The notes under the pieces: generated by a model
The model's input: only the letters and a program-made list of their open reading frames with translations
What the model was told of the DNA's origin: nothing
Databases searched by the model: none
In this document: piece after piece, positions 8,492 to 15,751 of the stretch
Numbering within the stretch: the stretch's first letter is position 1
Layout of the letters: every line of letters begins with the position of its first letter
DNA from: an uncultured Lachnospiraceae bacterium
Lineage (GTDB): Bacteria > Bacillota > Clostridia > Lachnospirales > Lachnospiraceae
Direction: 5' to 3'
Assembly (NCBI GenBank): GCA_948441955.1
Contig: CAOJQZ010000025.1
Span: 1-32,073, forward strand
Length of the DNA: 32,073 nucleotides
Program-made: the position numbers and the translations under genes

Positions 8492-9358
8492 CTACAAATT
8501 ATTTGTTCTCTGCAGCAGCTTGCTTAAAACAACCGTTACCACCATTGTAAATATAAATGAAATGGTTGTCGCATAACCAATTCGATAGAAATTAAATCCT
8601 ACGACATAGGAATACATGTTCATTGTCTCTGTGGCGCTTCCCGGCCCGCCCTTTGTCATAACAAAGATCGCGTCAAAGATCTTAAGAGCGTCAATTGCAC
8701 GGATCATCATGGCCATATAAATTGTCGGCTTAATCATAGGAATCTTTACCCGTGTGATAATCTGCAGCTCATTGGCTCCCTCAACCTTCGCAGCCTCAAC
8801 TGCATCCTCCGAAAGACCGTCAAGGCTGGCCATAATCAGAAGAATCATAAATGGTGTCCACTGCCACATATCTACAATGATAAGCGCCCACAAAGCGCCT
8901 GTGGTAGAACCTAGCATATCCAGCTTATGGTGAAAAACAAGCTGATACATATAGCTGACGATTCCCGCATTTGGGTCGAAAAAGGCTCTCCAGATAAGTC
9001 CTGACACAACCGGCGTCATAAACATGGGAACAATAATCAGTGCTCTTACTATACCTTTAAACCTAAATTTTCTATCTAGAAATGCAGAAATTGCTATACC
9101 CAGAATTGTCTCCACTGCCAGCGCTCCCGCCAGAAATTTCAGCGATACCGCAACAGAGTTCAGCGCCCTGCTGTCTGAAAAAAAGGTTTTATAGTTTTTA
9201 ATTCCTGCCCATACAAACTTTCCGCCGTTCTCCAGCAGATTTACATCATTAAAGCTGATATAAATCGAGAAGAGGAAGGGTACTATCATAATCACGATCA
9301 TTGTCACCAGAGCGGGAAGCGCAAATGCACGGGCGGCCATTCTGTTTTTATTCTTCAT
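8492..9358 (-). CDS. CUT1 sugar ABC transporter permease (MalF type)
   Basis: The 288-residue protein has six helices and starts MKNKNRMAARAFALPALVTM, with the long first helix usual for MalF-type subunits. The EAA loop is present (VEAAKVEGANELQIITRVKIP), as is the family segment TKGGPGSATETMNMY. It is separated from the binding-protein gene by 71 bases containing a stable hairpin, the arrangement that usually makes the binding protein more abundant than the membrane subunits. It pairs with the permease that follows to form the import channel. Confidence 0.92.
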   Translation of the reverse strand: MKNKNRMAARAFALPALVTMIVIMIVPFLFSIYISFNDVNLLENGGKFVWAGIKNYKTFFSDSRALNSVAVSLKFLAGALAVETILGIAISAFLDRKFRFKGIVRALIIVPMFMTPVVSGLIWRAFFDPNAGIVSYMYQLVFHHKLDMLGSTTGALWALIIVDMWQWTPFMILLIMASLDGLSEDAVEAAKVEGANELQIITRVKIPMIKPTIYMAMMIRAIDALKIFDAIFVMTKGGPGSATETMNMYSYVVGFNFYRIGYATTISFIFTMVVTVVLSKLLQRTNNL

Positions 9359-9380
9359 ATTTTTTTCTCCGTATTACAGA

Positions 9381-9416
9381 ACGGTACCTGTAACCGCTTG
9401 AGGCTGCAGATACCGT
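9381..9416 (-). promoter_or_regulatory. Intercistronic RNA hairpin between binding protein and permease
   Basis: On the minus strand, ACGGTATCTG (9416-9407) pairs with CAGGTACCGT (9390-9381) with one G-U pair and a 16-base loop. No T run follows, so this is a processing or 3'-protecting hairpin, not a terminator. It fits differential expression of the binding protein over the permeases. Confidence 0.6.
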
Positions 9417-9429
9417 CCTTTTGCAACAT

Positions 9430-10770
9430 TTACTTCAAAACATTACTATTTACATCATCGTTTACTTCTTTCAATATTGCAGGTATGTTATCGCTCTCCA
9501 CAAGACACTTTGATAATGCAGTTCCTACTTTGTTGATAATCTCGTTTGCTTCAGTATTGGTCGGAACATATAACGGATTTGCCACTTCTAATGCCTTTAC
9601 CATATCGTTGCCGAATGCAGCATATTTATCCTGGAATGCATCGGACTCGATTGCCTTCAGTGAGCTTACGCCGCAGTGAGGCTCAACATCCATCATCTTC
9701 TCCTGCGTCGCTGCATTGGTTGCCCAGCTTCCAAAAAGAAATGCTGCTTCCTTCTGCTTGTCCTCAATTACATTATTGATATAGAATCCATGAGTTGCCA
9801 GCGCTGCCGGCCCTCCTTCTTCATTCTCAACTGCCGCCGGAACCGGAGCATATCCAACCTTCCCTACAATCTCCGACTCATTGGGGTCTTCACAGTAAGC
9901 GCCGTTAACCGTTGCATCAATTGTCATTGCTGCCCCGCCCTGCTGGAATAACAGGCGGTTTTCCTGCCATCCGAAGTTGGTATATCCTTCCGGGCCATAA
10001 TCATTTAACAGACGGCAAAACGCCTCTGTTCCTTCAATTGCTGCATCCGTATTCAGATCCAGCTTTCCGTCCTTGTCAAAGTAATGTCCGCCGTATCCCC
10101 AAAGGAACGCGCCCCATGTATACACAACATGAATACCCTGCTGGCCTCTAAGGGTAATACCTGCAACCTCGCCGTTTGTCTTTTCATAGACAGTTTTTGC
10201 ACATTCTTCCAGCTCTTCCATTGTTGTCGGCGCCTTCAGTTTATACTCGTCAAAGAGATCCTTTCTGTACATCAGGAAGGTACTTTCTCCGTATACCGGG
10301 AACCCGTATACCTTTCCGTCAGACTCCATCATGTTCTCATATGCTTCTACGAAATCGGCCTTGTCATACCATTTATTCAGCTCGTCGTTTGCAATATAAT
10401 CATCCAGACATGCAATGTAGTCATTATCTACATACCCCTGCAGAGATAACGCATCGTTCATAACCATATCATAATCCTGGCTCTTCTGGCTGAAGCTTAA
10501 CAAAACCTTCTGAGGAAGCTCTTCGTAAGGAATAATTTCCAAATTTACCGTAATGCCTGTCTCCTCCTCAAATTCATTTACCATCTTCTCATAGGCATTA
10601 CTTGAAGCGTGCCCCTCGCATAGCACATTAATCTCAACACCTTCATATGGCTTGTCGCCTGAGCCGCCCTCCGATGTGCTTCCGGACGATTCTCCTGATG
10701 AGCTACAGCCTGCGATTAAACCGCTAACCATGACGCCAGCAAGTAAAATTGACAGTAGTTTCTTCTTCAT
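9430..10770 (-). CDS. Sugar-binding lipoprotein of the CUT1 ABC transporter
   Basis: The product is 446 residues. The signal peptide MKKKLLSILLAGVMVSGLIAGC ends in a lipobox (LIAGC), followed by a Ser/Gly linker, so it is membrane-tethered. The rest is a family 1 extracellular solute-binding protein, with the recognisable segment GDVYG-like KVYGFPVYGEST and a WGAFLWGYGGHYFD stretch near the hinge. The true ATG is at 10770, with AGGAGG 10 bases upstream; an upstream start at 10797 would add MYEKGGIKG before the signal peptide and is rejected. The ribosome site lies inside the end of nanE, 5 bases separating the genes. Substrate is inferred as sialic acid, 2,7-anhydro-Neu5Ac or ManNAc from the neighbouring genes. 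Confidence 0.88.
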   Translation of the reverse strand: MKKKLLSILLAGVMVSGLIAGCSSSGESSGSTSEGGSGDKPYEGVEINVLCEGHASSNAYEKMVNEFEEETGITVNLEIIPYEELPQKVLLSFSQKSQDYDMVMNDALSLQGYVDNDYIACLDDYIANDELNKWYDKADFVEAYENMMESDGKVYGFPVYGESTFLMYRKDLFDEYKLKAPTTMEELEECAKTVYEKTNGEVAGITLRGQQGIHVVYTWGAFLWGYGGHYFDKDGKLDLNTDAAIEGTEAFCRLLNDYGPEGYTNFGWQENRLLFQQGGAAMTIDATVNGAYCEDPNESEIVGKVGYAPVPAAVENEEGGPAALATHGFYINNVIEDKQKEAAFLFGSWATNAATQEKMMDVEPHCGVSSLKAIESDAFQDKYAAFGNDMVKALEVANPLYVPTNTEANEIINKVGTALSKCLVESDNIPAILKEVNDDVNSNVLK

Positions 10771-10775
10771 ACCTT

Positions 10776-11492
10776 TTATTCCTCCTTTTTCGTACATAAT
10801 TCACTTATTGCATCAATAAAACGCTTTGTAATTTCTAGGGGTCTTGTAATCGCACCTCCGACTACAACTGCAAATGCCCCGCTTTTCAATACCGCTGCTG
10901 CCTGCTCCGGCGTGTGTATCCTTCCCTCTCCCACCAGCGGAATCGCCAGATCCTTTGATAACCTTCTTACTATTTCTAAGTCCGGTCCTTCTAAATGAGG
11001 AGAATACTCTGTATAACCGCTCAATGTAGAACTTACCATATCGACTCCGGCTTTTTGTGCATTCATACCTTCTTCATATGTAGATATGTCTGCCATAAGA
11101 ATGCTATCCGGATACTTTTTCTTTATCTGAGTAATAAATTCGTTTACAGTAAGGCTGTCGCCCCTTTTTCTTAGAGTGCAGTCCAAAGCAATAACATCGG
11201 CTCCGGCCTCTACCAGCTCATCGATCTCCTTCATTGTGGGCGTTATATACGCCTCATATCCATCATAATGAATTTTCACCAATCCTATCACCGGCAGTCC
11301 AGTCTCCTCCTTTATTGCTATTACATCGCGGATACTGCTTGTACGAATAGCGACAGCTCCTGCTTCCTTTGCCGCCCTTGCCATTAAATACATAATGGAT
11401 TCTTCCTCTACATACAGAGGTTCTCCTGGAAGAGCCTGACAAGAAACAATTAATTTCCCTTCCATCTTCTGGAATAGTTCTGATTTCGTCAT
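10776..11492 (-). CDS. nanE: N-acetylmannosamine-6-phosphate 2-epimerase
   Basis: The 238-residue TIM-barrel enzyme converts ManNAc-6-P to GlcNAc-6-P. Family motifs include VSCQALPGEPL at the N-terminus, AIRTSSIRD, GLVKIHYDG (Lys73 is the likely catalytic lysine), IALDCTLRKR and the C-terminal VGEGRIHTP followed by VVVGGAITRP. The ATG at 11492 is preferred because GAGG lies 6 bases upstream; the frame could be extended to a TTG at 11504. It is the first gene of the minus-strand operon, with a TATAAT -10 about 60 bases upstream. Being first in the operon ahead of the importer is strong evidence that the imported sugar enters the ManNAc branch. Confidence 0.95.
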   Translation of the reverse strand: MTKSELFQKMEGKLIVSCQALPGEPLYVEEESIMYLMARAAKEAGAVAIRTSSIRDVIAIKEETGLPVIGLVKIHYDGYEAYITPTMKEIDELVEAGADVIALDCTLRKRGDSLTVNEFITQIKKKYPDSILMADISTYEEGMNAQKAGVDMVSSTLSGYTEYSPHLEGPDLEIVRRLSKDLAIPLVGEGRIHTPEQAAAVLKSGAFAVVVGGAITRPLEITKRFIDAISELCTKKEE

Positions 11493-11771
11493 GTTTATCC
11501 TCAACTTTTTTGTCAGACTTTGCTCACTTCTTAAACTAAAATCATCAAATTATACGGCCGTTATTTTTCGACATTTCTTAGTTTCAATTATTATAGTTTT
11601 ATTTTTCTGATTTTTCAATAATATTGAAGTCTTCTGAATATGTTTTCAAAATACATTTTAAAAATTCACTTTTTTTGAAAGTACTTTTAATTTTCATGAA
11701 ATATTAGCATTCCTTTTTAGATTAGTTTATAGTTTAATAGAAATAAAAAATATAAAAAAGGAGTGGACAGT
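11493..11771. promoter_or_regulatory. Divergent nanE / rpiR control region
   Basis: This 279-base AT-rich region separates two divergent genes. For nanE (minus), TATAAT lies at 11554-11549, touching the palindrome ACGGCCGT (11554-11561); its -35 is weak. For the regulator (plus), TTAGCA (11704-11709) and TATAGT (11728-11733) with 18 bp between is a possible promoter. Candidate operators are TTCAATA-A-TATTGAA (11614-11628), AAAGTACTTT (11678-11687) and TTTCATGAAA (11692-11701), all inverted repeats. RpiR regulators of amino-sugar genes commonly act from such divergent regions. Confidence 0.5.
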
Positions 11772-12602
11772 ATGCCTCAATCGCAAAATATAATACTGAA
11801 AGAAATCGAAGATATCTATGATAACCTGACACCTGTTGAAAAAAACATTGCCGATTATTTTCTGAAGACCAAAAATATTACTGACTTTTCTGCAAAGGCT
11901 ATCGCCGACTTCCTTTATGTATCTGAGGCCTCTTTGACTCGTTTTGCAAAAAAATGCGGTTACAAGGGGTTCCGGGAATTTATATACAGCCTTAAAATAA
12001 GTACAAACGCATCTGCAGATAACGTAAATGAAATTATCCAGAAAGTAACCTCCTCCTATAAGCATATTTTAGATAAAAACCTGCATCTTATTAACGAAAC
12101 TCAGATGGAAACACTGGCGTTTTCCATTTCCAAAAGCAAGCGTATTCTAATTTATGGTATGGGCATCTCCGGAATTGTGGCACAGGAATTTAAGCTTCGG
12201 CTGATGCGTCTCGGTATTCTGGTAGACGCTGTAACCGATGCGCATCTGATGAAGGTTTCTTCCGCCCTCGTCGATGAGAATCATCTGATTATTGCACTTT
12301 CCATCAGCGGAAAAACAAAAGAGCTTCTCAATGGGATAAAAATTGCCAAAGAACACGGGGCCTATGTGGTACTGCTGACTGCCGCCAAAGGCTCCGAACT
12401 GCTGAACAGCTGCTGTGATGAGATTATCCCTGTGGCTGCTCCGAAAAACTTTACCACCGGAACCCTAATCTCCCCCCAGTTTCCTCTTCTTATTATGCTT
12501 GATATTTTTTATTCGTATTATCTGCAGACGGACTATGCCGCAAGATTTTCAATCTATTCGGAAACTCTGTCTGCGCTGAATATTGATAACCTTGCAGAAT
12601 GA
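11772..12602 (+). CDS. RpiR-family transcriptional regulator (HTH + SIS)
   Basis: The 276-residue protein has an N-terminal HTH_6 domain (about 1-77), recognition region FSAKAIADFLYVSEASLTRF, and a C-terminal SIS sugar-phosphate-binding domain (about 115-250) with ALSISGKTKE. In Gram-positive and Vibrio sialic acid loci, RpiR-type NanR proteins respond to ManNAc-6-P, the substrate of NanE, so this is the likely local regulator of the divergent nanE operon. The ATG at 11772 with AAAGGAG 8 bases upstream is chosen over the GTG at 11763, which overlaps the ribosome site. The nanK-like gene follows after about 50 bases, probably in the same transcript. Confidence 0.9.
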   Translation: MPQSQNIILKEIEDIYDNLTPVEKNIADYFLKTKNITDFSAKAIADFLYVSEASLTRFAKKCGYKGFREFIYSLKISTNASADNVNEIIQKVTSSYKHILDKNLHLINETQMETLAFSISKSKRILIYGMGISGIVAQEFKLRLMRLGILVDAVTDAHLMKVSSALVDENHLIIALSISGKTKELLNGIKIAKEHGAYVVLLTAAKGSELLNSCCDEIIPVAAPKNFTTGTLISPQFPLLIMLDIFYSYYLQTDYAARFSIYSETLSALNIDNLAE

Positions 12603-12653
12603 TGCAACGATAAATGGAAGCCCGAAAAAATACAAATGAAAGGAATAATGTAT

Positions 12654-13568
12654 ATGAAATTTTTAAGCATTGACATCGGCGGGACCTCCGCCAAAACAGG
12701 AATCCTTGATGAGAATGGACATATTTTAACCAAGACCTCTTACAGTGTATGTTTTGACAATTACCAGACGCCCATTCTGGAGACTGCCTTAAAGGAAACA
12801 GACCGTTTTTTGTCTCAGTGCTCCCTGATTCCTTCCAACCTCTCAGGAATCGGAATCTCTGCCACCGGACAGATCGACGCCCATTCTGGTACAGTGATCG
12901 GTTCCGCAGGACATATTAAAAACTGGATTGGCTCTCCCCTGAAAGAAGCTTTCCGCGAGAAATACCGGCTTCCTGTATCTGTTATAAACGATGCCAACAG
13001 CGCCGCAATTGCAGAACAGTGGATCGGCGCTGCAAAAGGATACAAAAATGCCATTGTTATTACCATAGGTACCGGTATTGGAGGCGGGGTTATAGTAAAT
13101 TCATCTATCCTTGAAGGACGCTTTGGTATTGCCGGGGAGCTGGGGCATTTTTCCATTGACCGAAACGGGATTCCCTGTACCTGTGGAAACAGAGGATGTT
13201 TCGAACGTTATGCCTCTACCACTGCGCTGGCTGGGATGGTAAAGGAGCAGTATGGCTGCCTGAACGGACAGGAAATTTTCCAGAAGCTAAAGGAAGGAGA
13301 TCCTGTCATCAAAAAAATTGTCGATACCTGGATTTCCGGCATTTCCGACGGTCTGGTAAGCCTCACTCATATATTTAATCCGGAAATTATTCTGCTTGGC
13401 GGAGGCGTCAGCGCACAAAAAGAACTGTTTATTAACAAGGTGAGGGAAAACGTTCTGAAACGAGTAATGCCGCGCTTCGCCGACGGACTGATCATTGATG
13501 CGGCGGCGCTCTCAAATGACGCCGGGATGATTGGGGCGATAAAGCCATTGAAACAATTGGGGACGTAG
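12654..13568 (+). CDS. nanK: ROK-family kinase, probable N-acetylmannosamine kinase
   Basis: The 304-residue ROK sugar kinase begins MKFLSIDIGGTSAK (phosphate-binding DIGGT). It has VINDANSAAIAE, the GTGIGGG loop, GELGHFSID and the zinc-binding ROK signature CTCGNRGCFE. The predicted reaction is ManNAc to ManNAc-6-P, chosen over glucose or GlcNAc because it lies opposite nanE and next to an RpiR regulator; the family alone does not settle it. AAAGGA lies 9 bases before the ATG at 12654, which is preferred over 12636 and 12648. The last residues QLGT and the TAG stop are encoded by the palindromic repeat beginning at about 13554, so the natural C-terminus was probably altered by insertion of that repeat. 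Confidence 0.83.
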   Translation: MKFLSIDIGGTSAKTGILDENGHILTKTSYSVCFDNYQTPILETALKETDRFLSQCSLIPSNLSGIGISATGQIDAHSGTVIGSAGHIKNWIGSPLKEAFREKYRLPVSVINDANSAAIAEQWIGAAKGYKNAIVITIGTGIGGGVIVNSSILEGRFGIAGELGHFSIDRNGIPCTCGNRGCFERYASTTALAGMVKEQYGCLNGQEIFQKLKEGDPVIKKIVDTWISGISDGLVSLTHIFNPEIILLGGGVSAQKELFINKVRENVLKRVMPRFADGLIIDAAALSNDAGMIGAIKPLKQLGT

Positions 13569-13617
13569 TAAAATTAATTTTACTACGTCCCAGATTAAAA
13601 ATACCCTGTCCCTTTTT
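13554..13617. repeat. REP-like palindromic element, diverged copy; convergent nanK/nagA terminator
   Basis: The core 13560-13591 is a perfect inverted repeat (GGGACGTAGTAAAA, centre TTAA, TTTTACTACGTCCC). It is preceded by CAATTG and followed by AGATTAAAAATACCCTGTCCC and TTTTT. It shares the core and the right arm with the element at 15670-15748, but its left outer arm is missing. It fills the 50-base gap between the convergent nanK and nagA genes and contains the nanK stop codon. It probably terminates transcription in both directions. Confidence 0.85.
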
Positions 13618-13618
13618 A

Positions 13619-14749
13619 TTACTTCACCTGAATTCCATCCTTCACAACCATCTTTACCTCCAGGTCCTCATCGAGCAGTACAACATTTCCTTTCTTTCCC
13701 TTCGTTATGGAACCATACCTATCATATATTCCTAACGCCTTCGCCGGGTTCATGGAAGCACATGCAACTGCTGTCTCAAGCGGAACGCCCATTTCCTTCA
13801 CAGCAGTTTTCATACAATCCATCAGATTTGTGGCAGACCCTGCAAGCGCGCCGTTTGATGCAAGCGTCGCCCGTTTTCCTTTCACATCTACGTCCAGACC
13901 TCCAAGGGAATATCTTCCGTCGGACATTCCCGTGGCCCGCATACTGTCGCTTATAAGTATGATACGCTCCGCTCCCATCATCTTAAAAGCAGCGCGCACG
14001 GCAGCAGAGTGAATATGCACCCCGTCGCAGATCATCTCTGCATTTACATGGGCAGAATCTGATACCGCTCCCACAACCCCCGGAGCGCGGTGTGTAAATG
14101 CCGGCATAGCATTATAGAGATGTACGGCATGACATGCTCCGGCATCAAAAGCCGCCTTCGCCGTATCGTAGTCCGCATTTGTATGCGCAAGTGAAATACG
14201 AACCTTATCCTTCATGTTTTGAATGAATTGTAGTGCATTATCATTTCTTTCAGGCGCTACCGCTACAAATTTAACCAGCCCTTCCGAAGCATGTAAGAAT
14301 TCCTCACAAATGTCCTCATCACAGAAAATAATATTGCGCTCATCCTGAGCGCCCTTTTTTTCCTCACTGATAAAGGGACCCTCCATATTAATCCCAACCA
14401 AATCCGCGCCGTTATGAGCTTCTCTTTTATATTCTGCCGCAACTGCCAAAATCCGTGTAAGCTCTTCTGTGGGAAGCGTCATTGTGGCAGGCGCCATCGC
14501 CGTTACTCCAACGGACGCCTCATATGCTGCGATTTCCTCGAGGGCCTTCTTCGTCCCGTCGCAGAAGTCATAGCCCATACAGCCGTGAAAATGAAGGTCA
14601 ATCAGTCCCGGAACTGCATAACAGCCGCCGCCGTCAATCTCCTCTTCCGCCTCCTCCTTTTCCTCTGCAAATATACCGTCTTTAATAATAATCTCGCCCT
14701 CTGTAAAACATTTTTCCTCGCCATAGACCTTTACGTTTCTGATAACCAT
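13619..14749 (-). CDS. nagA: N-acetylglucosamine-6-phosphate deacetylase
   Basis: The 376-residue amidohydrolase removes the acetyl group of GlcNAc-6-P to give GlcN-6-P and acetate. Metal and catalytic residues are visible: His53 and His55 in DLHFHG, Glu123 in NMEGPFIS, His189 in SLAHTNADY, His210 in HLYNAMPAF and Asp268 in ISDSMRATG, the catalytic acid/base. RBS GGAGGATAAGAG precedes the ATG at 14749. It is divergent from nagB and convergent with nanK. It takes the product of NanE and feeds NagB. Its 3' end is the palindromic repeat at 13554-13617. Confidence 0.95.
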   Translation of the reverse strand: MVIRNVKVYGEEKCFTEGEIIIKDGIFAEEKEEAEEEIDGGGCYAVPGLIDLHFHGCMGYDFCDGTKKALEEIAAYEASVGVTAMAPATMTLPTEELTRILAVAAEYKREAHNGADLVGINMEGPFISEEKKGAQDERNIIFCDEDICEEFLHASEGLVKFVAVAPERNDNALQFIQNMKDKVRISLAHTNADYDTAKAAFDAGACHAVHLYNAMPAFTHRAPGVVGAVSDSAHVNAEMICDGVHIHSAAVRAAFKMMGAERIILISDSMRATGMSDGRYSLGGLDVDVKGKRATLASNGALAGSATNLMDCMKTAVKEMGVPLETAVACASMNPAKALGIYDRYGSITKGKKGNVVLLDEDLEVKMVVKDGIQVK

Positions 14750-14788
14750 CTCTTATCCTCCTCACATTCCTGGCATTCTTTACCAGAT

Positions 14789-14817
14789 ATTATAATATAT
14801 CCCGGCACACGCCGCAA
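14789..14817 (-). promoter_or_regulatory. Probable nagA promoter
   Basis: On the minus strand, TTGCGG (14817-14812) and TATAAT (14794-14789) have a 17-bp spacer. The -10 lies inside a 12-bp perfect palindrome, ATATTATAATAT (14787-14798), which could bind a regulator. The start would be near 14782, about 33 bases before the ATG. Confidence 0.5.
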
Positions 14818-14861
14818 TCCCATTCCGTCTGCAGGCGGTTCTTCAATGGATAATATTTTTA

Positions 14862-14889
14862 TTGAAATTCCTGTGTTTACTGCTATACT
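14862..14889 (+). promoter_or_regulatory. Probable nagB promoter (extended -10)
   Basis: TTGAAA (14862-14867) and TATACT (14884-14889) are 16 bp apart, and TGC directly before the -10 makes an extended -10. The predicted start near 14896 gives a leader of about 43 bases before the nagB ATG. It is divergent from the nagA promoter. Confidence 0.6.
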
Positions 14890-14938
14890 TATTATTAACA
14901 ATGGAATATTTATAATACAGCAAAGAAAGGAAATGCGT

Positions 14939-15664
14939 ATGAGAATCTGCAAAGCAAAAGATTACAAAGATCTAAGCAGAAAGGCGGCAAATATAATTTC
15001 TGCACAAATGATTATGAAACCCGATTGTGTGCTCGGGCTGGCAACTGGTTCTTCGCCGGTGGGAACTTATGAGCAGTTAATTGACTGGTATAAAAAGGGA
15101 GATTTGGACTTTTCCTCTGTAACAAGCGTTAATCTGGATGAGTATAGAGGTCTGTCTCCGGAAAATGATCAAAGCTATCGTTATTTTATGAATACCAACC
15201 TGTTTGACCATGTAAATATTGATAAGGCACATACCTTTGTTCCAAATGGACTTGAGCCGGATTCCGAAAAGGCCTGCCGTGATTACGATACCGTCATTGA
15301 AAGTGCAGGGGGCATTGATCTGCAGCTCCTTGGCCTTGGACACAATGGACACATTGGGTTCAATGAGCCTTCTGATACATTTTCCAAAGGCACCAACTGC
15401 GTTGATCTGACAGAAAGCACAATTGAAGCAAATAAACGCTTCTTTGAATCCGAATCAGATGTGCCGCGTCAGGCATATACTATGGGAATTGGAAGTATTA
15501 TGAAGGCAAAGAAGATTCTTGTTGTTGTGAGCGGGAAGGATAAAGCCGGAATCCTTAAGGAAGTGGTATGCGGGCCGATTACTCCGGAAGTTCCGGCATC
15601 TGTACTTCAGCTCCACTCCGATGTAACAATTGTTGCTGATGAGGACGCGCTGTCAGAAATGTAA
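14939..15664 (+). CDS. nagB: Glucosamine-6-phosphate deaminase
   Basis: The 241-residue enzyme converts GlcN-6-P to fructose-6-P and ammonia. Visible motifs are LATGSSPVGTYE (phosphate loop), NLDEYRG (Asp67) and GLGHNGHIGFNEP (His138 and Glu143), the Gram-positive form with HNGH where E. coli has NDGH. The open frame continues upstream to 14414 through nagA on the other strand, but AAAGG lies 8 bases before the ATG at 14939 and the protein then has the usual length for short-form NagB. It is monocistronic and ends just before the 74-bp palindrome. Confidence 0.95.
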   Translation: MRICKAKDYKDLSRKAANIISAQMIMKPDCVLGLATGSSPVGTYEQLIDWYKKGDLDFSSVTSVNLDEYRGLSPENDQSYRYFMNTNLFDHVNIDKAHTFVPNGLEPDSEKACRDYDTVIESAGGIDLQLLGLGHNGHIGFNEPSDTFSKGTNCVDLTESTIEANKRFFESESDVPRQAYTMGIGSIMKAKKILVVVSGKDKAGILKEVVCGPITPEVPASVLQLHSDVTIVADEDALSEM

Positions 15665-15669
15665 AATCC

Positions 15670-15748
15670 GGGACAGGGTATTTTCAATTGGGGACGTAGT
15701 AAAATTAATTTTACTACGTCCCCAATTGAAAATACCCTGTCCCTTTTT
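15670..15748. repeat. Perfect 74-bp palindrome (REP/MITE-like), also nagB terminator
   Basis: Positions 15670-15743 are a perfect inverted repeat with 37-bp arms and no loop. Outer arms are GGGACAGGGTATTTTCAATT and its complement; the inner part is GGGGACGTAGTAAAATT and its complement. TTTTT follows at 15744-15748, so on the plus strand it is a very strong terminator for nagB, and on the minus strand it can act for the convergent GTPase genes' opposite traffic. The core matches the element at 13554-13612. In RNA or single-stranded DNA it would form a 37-bp hairpin. Confidence 0.92.
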
Positions 15749-15751
15749 GCT

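Noticed and set aside
9381..9416. Terminator after the sugar-binding protein gene
   Set aside because: No T run follows on the minus strand and two permease genes continue the operon; better read as a processing hairpin.
14414..14938. N-terminal extension of nagB
   Set aside because: The open frame runs antisense through nagA; the ribosome site, promoter and family length all point to the ATG at 14939.
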